Positions 1 through 5,682 of a DNA stretch of 5,761 nucleotides are shown piece by piece; the stretch's first letter is position 1, and each line of letters starts with the position of its first letter. Source of the stretch: Terriglobales bacterium (GTDB taxonomy: Bacteria > Acidobacteriota > Terriglobia > Terriglobales > Gp1-AA117). A model generated the notes under the pieces. That model worked only from the letters and a program-made list of their open reading frames with translations, was not told where the DNA came from and searched no databases. A program made the translations under genes and the position numbers. Location of the stretch: positions 1 through 5,761 of the forward strand of contig JASLFF010000247.1 in the NCBI GenBank assembly GCA_030150795.1. The letters are read 5' to 3'.

Positions 1-1292
1 GCCGCCACATCAAATTCGCCAGTCGACTTCACAAACTTCATCAGATTCAGTGACGCCAGATTGCACGCCGAATCGTCCAGGAACATGTATTCACTGCAGG
101 GATTGCTGGCATTAATCCGGTCCGTGTTTTTGGACGTATGCCATTTATTGATCGTCGTGTCGTATTGCATACCCGGATCGCCGCACTGCCACGTGGCTTG
201 CGCAATCTTGTTCATCAGCTCGCGCGCCTTGAATGTCTGCATTACGTTCTTGCCCTTGACGGAACGCGTGGAAAAATTCTCGTCACGCTCCACGGCAGAC
301 ATGAACTCATCGGTCACGCGCACGGAGTTGTTGGCGTTCTGGAAGAAGATGGAGCTGTAAGCGTCAGAGTCGGGCGACGAACCGTCATAGCCCATCTCAA
401 TCAGCGCCCAGGCTTTTTTCTCTTCGGCCATTTTGCAGTCGATGAAGCTTTCAATGTCCGGATGATCAACATTCAGGATGACCATCTTGGCCGCGCGACG
501 CGTCTTGCCGCCGGACTTGATCACGCCGGCAAATGCGTCAAAGCCTTTCATAAAGCTAAGCGGACCGCTTGCCGATCCTCCGCCGGAAAGCTCTTCCGTC
601 GAGCCGCGCAGCGCGGAAAGATTTGTTCCCGTGCCGCTGCCCCACTTGAACAGCATGCCTTCCGTCTTGGCCAAAGTCAGAATGGAATCCAGCGAATCCT
701 TTACCGAATTGATAAAGCACGCCGAGCACTGCGGCGCTTTGTAGCCGGTCGTGGAAAATTCAACGGTGCCTTTCTCGCGGTTCCAGTGCCAGTTCTGCGC
801 GTCGCTGAGCGGCTCCAGCCGGTCGCAACCAACGTTGAACCACACGGGCGAATTGAACGCCGCCTTCTGCTGCACAAGAATGTGCACCAGCTCATCGTGG
901 AAGGTGTCGCGGTCTTCCGCGCTGGCAAAGTAGCCCTGCTGCCAGCCCCAGTCGCGGATGCTCTCAGCCACGCGCTGAATCAACTGGCGGACGCCGGTTT
1001 CGCGCTGCGGCGTGCCCAGCGTGCCGTGAAGATATTTACTGGCCACAATGTTGATGGCGGTCATCGACCAGTCTTTGGGCGACTCCACATCACGCTGCTC
1101 AAAAATGCTGTTGCCCTTGGCGTCTGTAATGCTCGCGGTGCGCAGTTCCCATTCCACTTCGTCGTAAGCAGAAATGCCGGCGCGCGTGAAATACCGCAGA
1201 AATTTCAGTCCGGGGGCCGCTTGTCCCGATGCCGGCTGCTGTGTTTGTACTTTTGTGTTTTCCTTCATGGTCTTCACGCCTGTTTCCGCCAT
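1..1292 (-). CDS. nrdJ: Adenosylcobalamin-dependent (class II) ribonucleoside reductase, N-terminal 430 codons; gene continues past left edge
   Basis: Reduces ribonucleotides to deoxyribonucleotides in the cytoplasm using an adenosylcobalamin-derived radical, independently of oxygen. The reading frame is open from the ATG at 1290-1292 to the left edge. GGAG lies 8 nt upstream of that ATG, which supports the start. Visible motifs: GYKAPQCSACFIN with C189 and C192; KWGSGTGTNLS (W217-S226); SGGKTRRAAKM (260-270), typical of the B12-dependent family; NPCSE (397-401); and DDSACNLASLNL with C410. By family knowledge, N397, C399 and E401 match the catalytic Asn/thiyl Cys/Glu. C192 (the SACF cysteine) and C410 match the redox pair; C399 and C410 are 11 residues apart, as I recall for the Thermotoga enzyme. 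Family members are far longer than 430 residues, so the C-terminal half is outside the window. No frameshift or intein is seen. It follows the 1385-1924 gene by 92 nt with no convincing promoter between them. Confidence 0.96.
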   Translation of the reverse strand, partial: MAETGVKTMKENTKVQTQQPASGQAAPGLKFLRYFTRAGISAYDEVEWELRTASITDAKGNSIFEQRDVESPKDWSMTAINIVASKYLHGTLGTPQRETGVRQLIQRVAESIRDWGWQQGYFASAEDRDTFHDELVHILVQQKAAFNSPVWFNVGCDRLEPLSDAQNWHWNREKGTVEFSTTGYKAPQCSACFINSVKDSLDSILTLAKTEGMLFKWGSGTGTNLSALRGSTEELSGGGSASGPLSFMKGFDAFAGVIKSGGKTRRAAKMVILNVDHPDIESFIDCKMAEEKKAWALIEMGYDGSSPDSDAYSSIFFQNANNSVRVTDEFMSAVERDENFSTRSVKGKNVMQTFKARELMNKIAQATWQCGDPGMQYDTTINKWHTSKNTDRINASNPCSEYMFLDDSACNLASLNLMKFVKSTGEFDVA

Positions 1293-1343
1293 CTCTTTTT
1301 CTCCGATTCGCTTTTATGTCCGCGATGTTGCATGCTGCATGGC

Positions 1344-1361
1344 GCGAGCCTGCCTGCTCGC
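1344..1361. repeat. Short inverted repeat between the 179-aa gene and nrdJ
   Basis: GCGAGC (1344-1349) and GCTCGC (1356-1361) are perfect complements around a 6-nt loop. On the minus strand this hairpin lies in the 92-nt gap before nrdJ. No U-tract follows, so it does not look like a terminator. It may be a processing or mRNA-stability element in a joint transcript, or chance. Confidence 0.3.
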
Positions 1362-1384
1362 TTTCTCGTTTCCGCTGTTTGTCT

Positions 1385-1924
1385 CTAGGATCCTGCTGAC
1401 ACTGCTTTGCCCAGCTTGATGCCGTGGGTCACGCGATCCACCGCGCGCTCCGCCACCGTCTTCATTTCCGATGTTGCACCCTCATGCTGCAATCGCGCGG
1501 CGCGGCGCTCCGTCCGAACTTCACGCGGCTCTTCGGCCAAGGGAGCGATTTTCTGCTCCGCCGCCATCGGCGGTCTGGATTCAAATATCTGTGAAGCCAC
1601 TTCCCTTTGCGCGCTCAGCCAGTTCTTCAGCGCCGTTGCCGCTGCACGTCGGTCAGCGATGCTGGGCGCAATGGCATAACGCACATAAACCTTGGCCTGC
1701 GCCATCTTTTCCCGCCACGGACTGCCCGCCGCAAACAGCCGACTCATGGCACGGGAAAGGTCTTCGGCTTCCGCCACCTCAAACACTGCCAGCATCCGGC
1801 GCGACTGCACTCCTACTGCCTGCACAACTTCTTCCGCCAGGGCAAACACTCCCGGCTGGCTGGGAACCAGCAGCAAGCCAAAACTCGATTCACAATAGAA
1901 CCAACGTGACCAGTTCATCTCCAT
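1385..1924 (-). CDS. Conserved hypothetical protein, 179 aa, upstream of nrdJ; possible degenerate GIY-YIG-like N-terminal domain
   Basis: No function recognised with certainty. ATG at 1922-1924 is preceded by a strong GGGGGAAG about 7 nt upstream, favouring it over the in-frame ATG two codons later. Residues 1-106 look globular. PSQPGVFALAEE (21-32), then LAVFEVAEAEDLSRAMSRLF (45-64), then VRYAIAPSIADRRAAATAL (81-99), echo the 'PGVY ... VIYVGKA.DL..R' layout of GIY-YIG nucleases. However, the second GIY/YIG element (Y-x-G) reads FEV, and the usual catalytic Glu is not evident, so any such domain would probably be inactive. Residues 107-179 form an Ala/Glu/Arg-rich charged tail of low complexity. 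No signal peptide or membrane segment is seen. It is the first gene downstream of the candidate NrdR-box promoter and sits 92 nt before nrdJ in the same direction, suggesting co-transcription. I recall similar proteins in Acidobacteriota, unverified here. Confidence 0.85.
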   Translation of the reverse strand: MEMNWSRWFYCESSFGLLLVPSQPGVFALAEEVVQAVGVQSRRMLAVFEVAEAEDLSRAMSRLFAAGSPWREKMAQAKVYVRYAIAPSIADRRAAATALKNWLSAQREVASQIFESRPPMAAEQKIAPLAEEPREVRTERRAARLQHEGATSEMKTVAERAVDRVTHGIKLGKAVSAGS

Positions 1925-1956
1925 ACGTCTTCTTCCCCCAAGGCACGGTTAAGCAG

Positions 1957-2083
1957 CACCGGTTAGACCGGTGGCGCGCACACAAAAATATTCAAGTTCA
2001 CCGCGATTATTGTTTCCGGCGGCACCTCTGACGCCGGGTAGTCTTCAGCTTGTCTGTGACCCGTTTTCTGACTTGCGCGGGTC
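1957..2083 (-). promoter_or_regulatory. Candidate structured 5' leader with three stem-loops
   Basis: Three separate inverted repeats lie between the candidate promoter and the ATG at 1924. GACCCG/CGGGTC sits at 2058-2063/2078-2083 with a 14-nt loop. CCGGCG/CGCCGG sits at 2016-2021/2032-2037 with a 10-nt loop. CACCGGT/ACCGGTG sits at 1957-1963/1967-1973 with a 3-nt loop. The last ends 32 nt before the start codon. No U-tract follows any of them, so they are not intrinsic terminators. I could not match them to a known riboswitch class. The region is GC-rich, so some short stems are expected by chance. Confidence 0.35.
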
Positions 2084-2108
2084 CGGCCAGAACAACCGTA
2101 GTGTTGGA

Positions 2109-2137
2109 AACTTACGCCTGTATATTGTGCGTGTCAA
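2109..2137 (-). promoter_or_regulatory. Candidate sigma70-type promoter for the 179-aa gene and nrdJ
   Basis: Read on the minus strand, an exact TTGACA (-35, bases 2132-2137) is followed after exactly 17 nt by TAAGTT (bases 2109-2114). TAAGTT is a weak -10 that keeps the important T1, A2 and T6. Transcription would start near 2102 and give a leader of about 178 nt before the ATG at 1924. NrdR-like box 1 fills the spacer between the two hexamers and box 2 lies just upstream of the -35, which is the arrangement expected of a repressed nrd promoter. Confidence 0.55.
2115..2130. promoter_or_regulatory. Candidate NrdR box 1 (right half strong)
   Basis: CGCCTGTATATTGTGC matches 11 of 16 positions of the NrdR consensus ACACWATATATWGTGT. 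The right half (TATATTGTG) is exact and the left half is poor. It occupies all but one base of the 17-nt -35/-10 spacer of the minus-strand promoter. NrdR is the zinc-finger/ATP-cone repressor of ribonucleotide reductase genes and normally binds paired boxes spaced about three helical turns apart. This box starts 30 bp before box 2. Confidence 0.5.
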
Positions 2138-2144
2138 GGCCCTT

Positions 2145-2160
2145 ATACAATCTATTGTAC
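2145..2160. promoter_or_regulatory. Candidate NrdR box 2
   Basis: ATACAATCTATTGTAC matches 12 of 16 consensus positions. Its core is a perfect dyad, TACAAT-CT-ATTGTA (2146-2159), centred where the NrdR consensus is centred. It lies 7 bp upstream of the minus-strand -35 hexamer. The 30-bp offset from box 1 is about three helical turns, close to the usual 31-32. Confidence 0.6.
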
Positions 2161-2265
2161 CTTAGTCGCGCCGGTGCTGCCACATGACCCAAGTAGCTTG
2201 TTTCCTGTTCTTTACCGCAAATTGACCGATATCGGGGTGGTTTCTCCCTTGGTACATCGGGATTT

Positions 2266-2274
2266 TTATCCACA
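2266..2274 (+). promoter_or_regulatory. Exact DnaA-box 9-mer TTATCCACA
   Basis: TTATCCACA is the strongest DnaA-box sequence in many bacteria. It lies 106 bp upstream of candidate NrdR box 2. DnaA boxes are known upstream of some nrd operons (for example E. coli nrdAB), so a link to nrd control is conceivable. A single box could equally be chance. A near-match on the opposite strand (TGTGGATTA, 2409-2417) has one mismatch. Confidence 0.35.
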
Positions 2275-2560
2275 AGCAAACGTCACTCCCGCCGGCGCGG
2301 GCGCGATCACATGAAATGGTTTTGGCTGGTTGAAAAGCGGCTGCAACTGGTACTCCGAATCTACGCGCTGCCGCCGCGCAGGGTCAATGCCGCAAATTGG
2401 TGCAGCGCTGTGGATTAGGTGGAAAAAGAAGCTATTTAAAATCTCGAGACGCAGCTAGAGACCCCCTGCGAACAACTCGAACTCTGGCTATTCCTCCGCT
2501 AGCTTTTCTTGCCCGTTTTGCTAACGCCCACGGTTAGAATTAGGCGTTTGATCCAGAGTA

Positions 2561-2565
2561 GGTGG
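2561..2565 (+). promoter_or_regulatory. Ribosome binding site that fixes the start at 2571
   Basis: GGTGG lies 5 nt before ATG 2571. The in-frame GTG at 2562 lies inside this site and has no ribosome binding site of its own at proper distance. ATG 2571 also places a clean signal peptide exactly at the N terminus. Confidence 0.6.
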
Positions 2566-2570
2566 ATTCC

Positions 2571-5018
2571 ATGCGTACCCGGTTGCTCCTCTGTTTCCTG
2601 TTGATCTCTCTTCCTGCTATTGCCCAGCTAGCTGCGGTCGGCGACCTCAATGGCGATGGCAAGCCCGATGTCGTAGCAACCGATGGTGTACAGCCCCGGA
2701 TTGGCGTCTTTTTAAACACCGGGAACGGCTCTCTTGGATCAGGCACTTTCCTGAGCGTGGGAAGTCCCGCAAATGCTGTTTGGCTGGCAGACTTCAACGG
2801 TGACGGCCATCTCGATATCCTTGCCGTTACCTTTCCCAAGCTGCAAATTCTTTTCGGCGACGGCAAAGGTGGATTCGCTGCACCCGTCGCCATTCCGCAG
2901 AGCGGTATCCCGGCCATTGGTCCGACCGTGGTTGGGGACTTCAACGGCGACGGTTTTGCCGACATTGCTTTCGCTTACTCCAGCCCCAATCCAACAGTGG
3001 CCGTCCTGTTTGGTGACGGTCACGGTGGGTTCTCTCTTGCCCCGCCACACCTTATTGCCGTCCAATCAGGCAATGGCGGCCTACCGCTGAATTTATTTGT
3101 AGTGGACGCCAACAATGATGGGCTTCCCGATCTCGTAACCAATACGGGTGGCATTAACGTTCCAGCCGATAGCTTCCTCTCCATCAACGATGGCCAGGGA
3201 GGTTTCATTACTACCCAATTGGCTTCTGACGCTGTCGTCCAGTCCTTTGGCGATTTCAACAGTGATGGAAATGTTGATTTCTTTGCACCGGGCACGAATG
3301 GCGCGCATATGTTTCTCTTTGGCGATGGCCAGGGCGGCATATTGTACTCACCGTCTCAGCGAACATGCTTTAACCAGCCGGAAGGACAATTCGGCATTGA
3401 CTTTGACCATAACCAGACAACAGACCTTGTCGGCGGTGTCTACACTCCTGGAAACGGGCATGGCGGGTTTGGTGATTCGATCGGGCTATCTCCTGATCCC
3501 ATCAATCCCGTTGCCGTGGCCGACTTTAATGCGGACGGTCGTCCTGATCTCGTGCTTATAGGTCCCGGACCGGCCTCGGCGATTTTTCTGAATAACGTTG
3601 CTACGCCCGTCAGCATTTCAGCTTCCAGCAATATCAGGAATGCCGCTTCAGTCTTCAATACCAACGCAGGGCAGCAGGTAACGCTCACTGCGTTCATGAA
3701 TTCTTTTTGTGGAGTTCCCACCGGAAGCGTCACCTTCACGGATGGAGCGACTACGCTGGGCAGCTCTCCGGTAAACATCTACGGCGTCGCCTCCCTGGAC
3801 ACAACATTTACCTCCGGAGGCATTCACAATATTGGGGCTGCCTTTACCGGGACTCTGGATCCAGCAACCAACACCATCTATGGCAACGCCGTTGCGCCGG
3901 TCTTCTCGATCAACGCGAACAATGCACCGCCAACCGGCCCTGCTCCCACCGTTGTGCTGGGTGTGTCAGTCAATCCGGTGCGAGAACAGAATCCAGTCAC
4001 CCTGACTGCATCTTTTACAAGTTCCAATCCTCCAACGACTGGTTTATTAACTTTCCGCGCCGATGGCCAGATCCTTGGAGTTGCTCCTTTGTTCGACCCT
4101 GAAATCCAGGTTCCATTTCCTCCCGGACTTCATAATCTGCAGGTGACTTTTGGTGGCGACGGCAATATCCCGCCCGCTACTTCAACCACCGTGGTGGAAG
4201 ATGTTCGCGCCTTTACCGCGATTCGCACCGCTGGCACTGTGCATCTCACCATCACGCCGCCAAGCGCAGGTTCTACCGCGCAATCCGTCGCGCTTGCTGC
4301 AACGCTTGTGGGCGTGCCCAATCCCCAGGCAAACTTTATTTATCGGTTCAATGGCGCGTTCATTGCGTCTGCTCCTGCCACGCAATCGGTTTCATTCCTG
4401 CCGCCAACGCAGGGCACCTATACCATCTCTGCTGAGTACGTGGGCGATGCTGAGATTTTGCCCAGCACAGCGTCCCAGACTTTTGTTGTGGGAACCGCGC
4501 CGGGAGATTTTGAATTGTCCGCTTCGCCTAACTCGGCAATCGTCAAAGCAGGCCAGAGCGCCACATTTTCCATTTCCGTTGTTCCCATGAACGGTGTTGT
4601 TTCCACCGTCACATTTGCCTGCAGCGGCCTGCCCCCAGCCTCCAATTGCACATTCTCTCCTGCCAGCGTTACGCCCAACGGCGCTGCGGCCACCACCACG
4701 CTCACCCTCAGCACCACAGCGCCGGGCTCCACTGTTCCATTTGCCGGTTTGCCTCCCTGGATCTTTGTTTCATGGTCGCTCGCAACGGTGTTTGGATTTT
4801 TGATGATGAGGACAGCTATTCTCGGCAAAAATGCCAGACGTTATTCGGTAGTTTTTGGCAGCATTGCAGTGCTTCTCTGCCTTGTGAGTTGCGGCGGAGG
4901 AAATGGCTCCCAGCATAATCCGACTACCGGTACGCCGCCCGGCGATGTAACCATCACCGTGACCGCTACTTCCGCTACCAGCCATTCAGCCGCTCTGAAT
5001 ATCGCTGTGACACAGTAA
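2571..5018 (+). CDS. Exported FG-GAP beta-propeller / bacterial Ig-like protein with C-terminal membrane hairpin, 815 aa
   Basis: Probably a surface or periplasmic binding/adhesion-type protein; the ligand is unknown. Residues 1-18 are a Sec signal peptide (MRTR, hydrophobic core, AIA|Q cleavage). Seven FG-GAP calcium-loop motifs of the DxNxDGxxD type start at residues 24, 73, 122, 178, 227, 276 and 317. The spacing is 49, 49, 56, 49, 49 and 41, which implies a seven-bladed propeller; the sixth loop (IDFDHNQTTD) is degenerate. Three Ig-like domains follow at about 347-450, 460-546 and 557-641. A fourth starts at 645 (DFELSASP) with a likely disulfide pair C684/C693 (ACSGLPPASNC). It is broken near 719 by a membrane hairpin: helix 730-746, the basic linker RTAILGKNARR (747-757), and helix 758-773 ending LVSC-GGG at C774. 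Two more strands (GDVTITVTATS ... ALNIAVTQ, 791-815) finish the fold. No partner gene lies downstream on this strand. Related proteins are, to my recollection, numerous in Acidobacteriota. Confidence 0.93.
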   Translation: MRTRLLLCFLLISLPAIAQLAAVGDLNGDGKPDVVATDGVQPRIGVFLNTGNGSLGSGTFLSVGSPANAVWLADFNGDGHLDILAVTFPKLQILFGDGKGGFAAPVAIPQSGIPAIGPTVVGDFNGDGFADIAFAYSSPNPTVAVLFGDGHGGFSLAPPHLIAVQSGNGGLPLNLFVVDANNDGLPDLVTNTGGINVPADSFLSINDGQGGFITTQLASDAVVQSFGDFNSDGNVDFFAPGTNGAHMFLFGDGQGGILYSPSQRTCFNQPEGQFGIDFDHNQTTDLVGGVYTPGNGHGGFGDSIGLSPDPINPVAVADFNADGRPDLVLIGPGPASAIFLNNVATPVSISASSNIRNAASVFNTNAGQQVTLTAFMNSFCGVPTGSVTFTDGATTLGSSPVNIYGVASLDTTFTSGGIHNIGAAFTGTLDPATNTIYGNAVAPVFSINANNAPPTGPAPTVVLGVSVNPVREQNPVTLTASFTSSNPPTTGLLTFRADGQILGVAPLFDPEIQVPFPPGLHNLQVTFGGDGNIPPATSTTVVEDVRAFTAIRTAGTVHLTITPPSAGSTAQSVALAATLVGVPNPQANFIYRFNGAFIASAPATQSVSFLPPTQGTYTISAEYVGDAEILPSTASQTFVVGTAPGDFELSASPNSAIVKAGQSATFSISVVPMNGVVSTVTFACSGLPPASNCTFSPASVTPNGAAATTTLTLSTTAPGSTVPFAGLPPWIFVSWSLATVFGFLMMRTAILGKNARRYSVVFGSIAVLLCLVSCGGGNGSQHNPTTGTPPGDVTITVTATSATSHSAALNIAVTQ

Positions 5019-5060
5019 AAAGAATTCTGGCGTATCGATTCTTAAATTGCCGCCGCAATC

Positions 5061-5094
5061 TTTTGCGCAAATATTTTGCGCGGACTTTTTGCGT
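5061..5094. repeat. 13-bp-period repeat of TTTTGCGC/T
   Basis: TTTTGCGC begins at 5061 and 5074, and TTTTGCGT at 5087, giving three copies with an exact 13-bp period. A weaker variant, TTGTTGCGCG, follows near 5108. The first two copies overlap the hairpin at 5065-5081. The repeat lies just downstream of the FG-GAP gene. It may be slippage-derived or a protein-binding array. Confidence 0.45.
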
Positions 5095-5101
5095 ATTTTT
5101 T
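5065..5101 (+). terminator. Possible rho-independent terminator of the FG-GAP gene
   Basis: GCGCAAA (5065-5071) and TTTGCGC (5075-5081) form a perfect 7-bp stem around TAT. T5 (5086-5090) and T6 (5096-5101) follow on the plus strand. The stop codon is 46 nt upstream. The T-tract starts 4 nt after the stem, which is looser than ideal, and three of the seven pairs are A-T, so the signal is moderate. An alternative stem, 5078-5084 with 5130-5136 (GCGCGGA/TCCGCGC), is mutually exclusive with it. Confidence 0.4.
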
Positions 5102-5219
5102 CGTGATTTGTTGCGCGAACAAAAAGAATTCCGCGCCTGCCCCGGAAACAATTTAATTTCTCTTTTTCCACCCGGCAGCAGTAACGGACTCGACCGCATG
5201 GGCATCTATACAAATAGAC

Positions 5220-5462
5220 ATGAGATTACAAATAGAGAAAAGAATTAGGCTGCAGCACACCGCGCGGCTCAATAGACTTGTTTTTGGAGTGGCACTTTTA
5301 TGGCTGGTGGCGTCCGTGCTGCTGCTGATGCTCTCCGCAGGATCGGCACGGCCTGATCATAACTACGAACATAAGAATGACCACACGCGCAGCAACGCAC
5401 ACCAGCGGCTATTTGCCCGGGTGGAGCGTCAGGCTGCGGCTCGCGCTTCCTTTATATATTGA
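5220..5462 (+). CDS. Possible small single-pass membrane protein, 80 aa (doubtful)
   Basis: Not recognised. The frame has a basic N terminus (MRLQIEKRIRLQHTARLNR), one strongly hydrophobic segment at residues 20-40 (LVFGVALLWLVASVLLLML), and a His/Arg-rich polar tail. This is the shape of a small inner-membrane protein with N terminus inside by the positive-inside rule. Against it: no ribosome binding site precedes the ATG, no promoter is evident, and its last 34 bases overlap the 3' end of the well-supported minus-strand gene at 5429-5668. It could be a chance frame. Confidence 0.35.
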   Translation: MRLQIEKRIRLQHTARLNRLVFGVALLWLVASVLLLMLSAGSARPDHNYEHKNDHTRSNAHQRLFARVERQAAARASFIY

Positions 5463-5668
5463 TCCTTGCACTTTTCTGAGCAAATGTGGATGGCGCCCAG
5501 TTCCATCACTCGCGCATCGTCCCAGCGGCTTAGGAAGCGCAACGATCTTTGCAGCGCGTTGGCATTCTCAATTTCCAGGTCATAACCCAGAATCCAGGCA
5601 TCGTTCGCAATCTTTTTGTCCTGTTGCGGCCGAACTTTGTCACACACGTCGCACGTTATCCTGATCAT
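5429..5668 (-). CDS. Conserved small four-cysteine, zinc-ribbon-like protein, 79 aa
   Basis: Function unknown. Two cysteine pairs frame the protein: C6-x2-C9 (ITCDVCDKV) at the N terminus and C63-x3-C67 (HICSEKCKDQY) near the C terminus, the latter preceded by H61. Together they suggest one structural zinc site holding a small globular fold. The middle (DAWILGYDLE, then RSLRFLSRWDDARVMELGAIH) is well ordered, and I recall similar sequences from Acidobacteriota. The start is ATG 5666-5668: AAGGAG lies 8 nt upstream, whereas the GTG three codons earlier overlaps that site. No signal peptide or membrane segment is seen, so it is likely cytoplasmic. It converges with, and overlaps by 34 bp, the doubtful frame at 5220-5462. 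Confidence 0.85.
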   Translation of the reverse strand: MIRITCDVCDKVRPQQDKKIANDAWILGYDLEIENANALQRSLRFLSRWDDARVMELGAIHICSEKCKDQYIKEARAAA

Positions 5669-5676
5669 CGTCTGCA

Positions 5677-5682
5677 CTCCTT
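5677..5682 (-). promoter_or_regulatory. Ribosome binding site AAGGAG fixing the start at 5668
   Basis: AAGGAG on the minus strand is 8 nt from ATG 5666-5668. It overlaps the alternative GTG at 5675-5677, which therefore cannot be the start. Confidence 0.7.

Larger units (their letters stand above)
2161..2570. other. Intergenic region between divergent genes; no gene supported
   Basis: Separates the minus-strand nrd promoter from the plus-strand FG-GAP gene. It contains the exact DnaA-box 9-mer (2266-2274), a 10-bp palindrome CCGATATCGG (2226-2235) and a lone -10-like TAAAAT (2437-2442) without a matching -35. The only small reading frame worth noting (2311-2418, 35 codons) lacks a ribosome binding site. 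The promoter of the 2571 gene must lie here but I cannot place it. Confidence 0.6.

Noticed and set aside
138..1388. Plus-strand open frame of 416 codons
   Set aside because: It is in exact register opposite nrdJ, whose frame shows clear catalytic motifs. Its predicted protein is Arg/His/Ala-rich with no recognisable domain, as expected of an antisense shadow in GC-rich coding DNA.
1978..1993. ACACAAAAATATTCAA as a third NrdR box
   Set aside because: Only the left half matches the consensus. It lies in the leader, about 110 bp downstream of the predicted transcript start, and has no dyad symmetry.
1471..2031. Plus-strand open frame of 186 codons over the 179-aa gene and its leader
   Set aside because: Low-complexity Pro/Ser/Arg composition, no ribosome binding site, and antisense to a gene with a strong ribosome binding site and plausible promoter.
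2033..2084. Cobalamin riboswitch in the nrd leader (minus strand GGACCCGC and AGCTGAAGACTACC)
   Set aside because: These only faintly echo the conserved segments. The B12-box match is poor, the two are too close together, and the upstream conserved elements are missing. A B12-repressed switch would also be illogical for a B12-dependent enzyme.
2311..2418. 35-codon plus-strand frame starting MKWFWLVEKR
   Set aside because: No ribosome binding site and a GC-rich sequence just before the ATG. Its stop codon lies in the DnaA-box near-match. It is too short to judge without conservation data.
2453..2513. AGCTAG/CTAGCT pair followed by TTTTCTTG as a terminator
   Set aside because: A 6-bp stem closing a 40-nt loop is too weak, and no plus-strand gene upstream needs a terminator.
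5063..5248. 61-codon plus-strand frame starting at TTG
   Set aside because: It starts inside the terminator-like repeat, has no ribosome binding site and no recognisable protein features.
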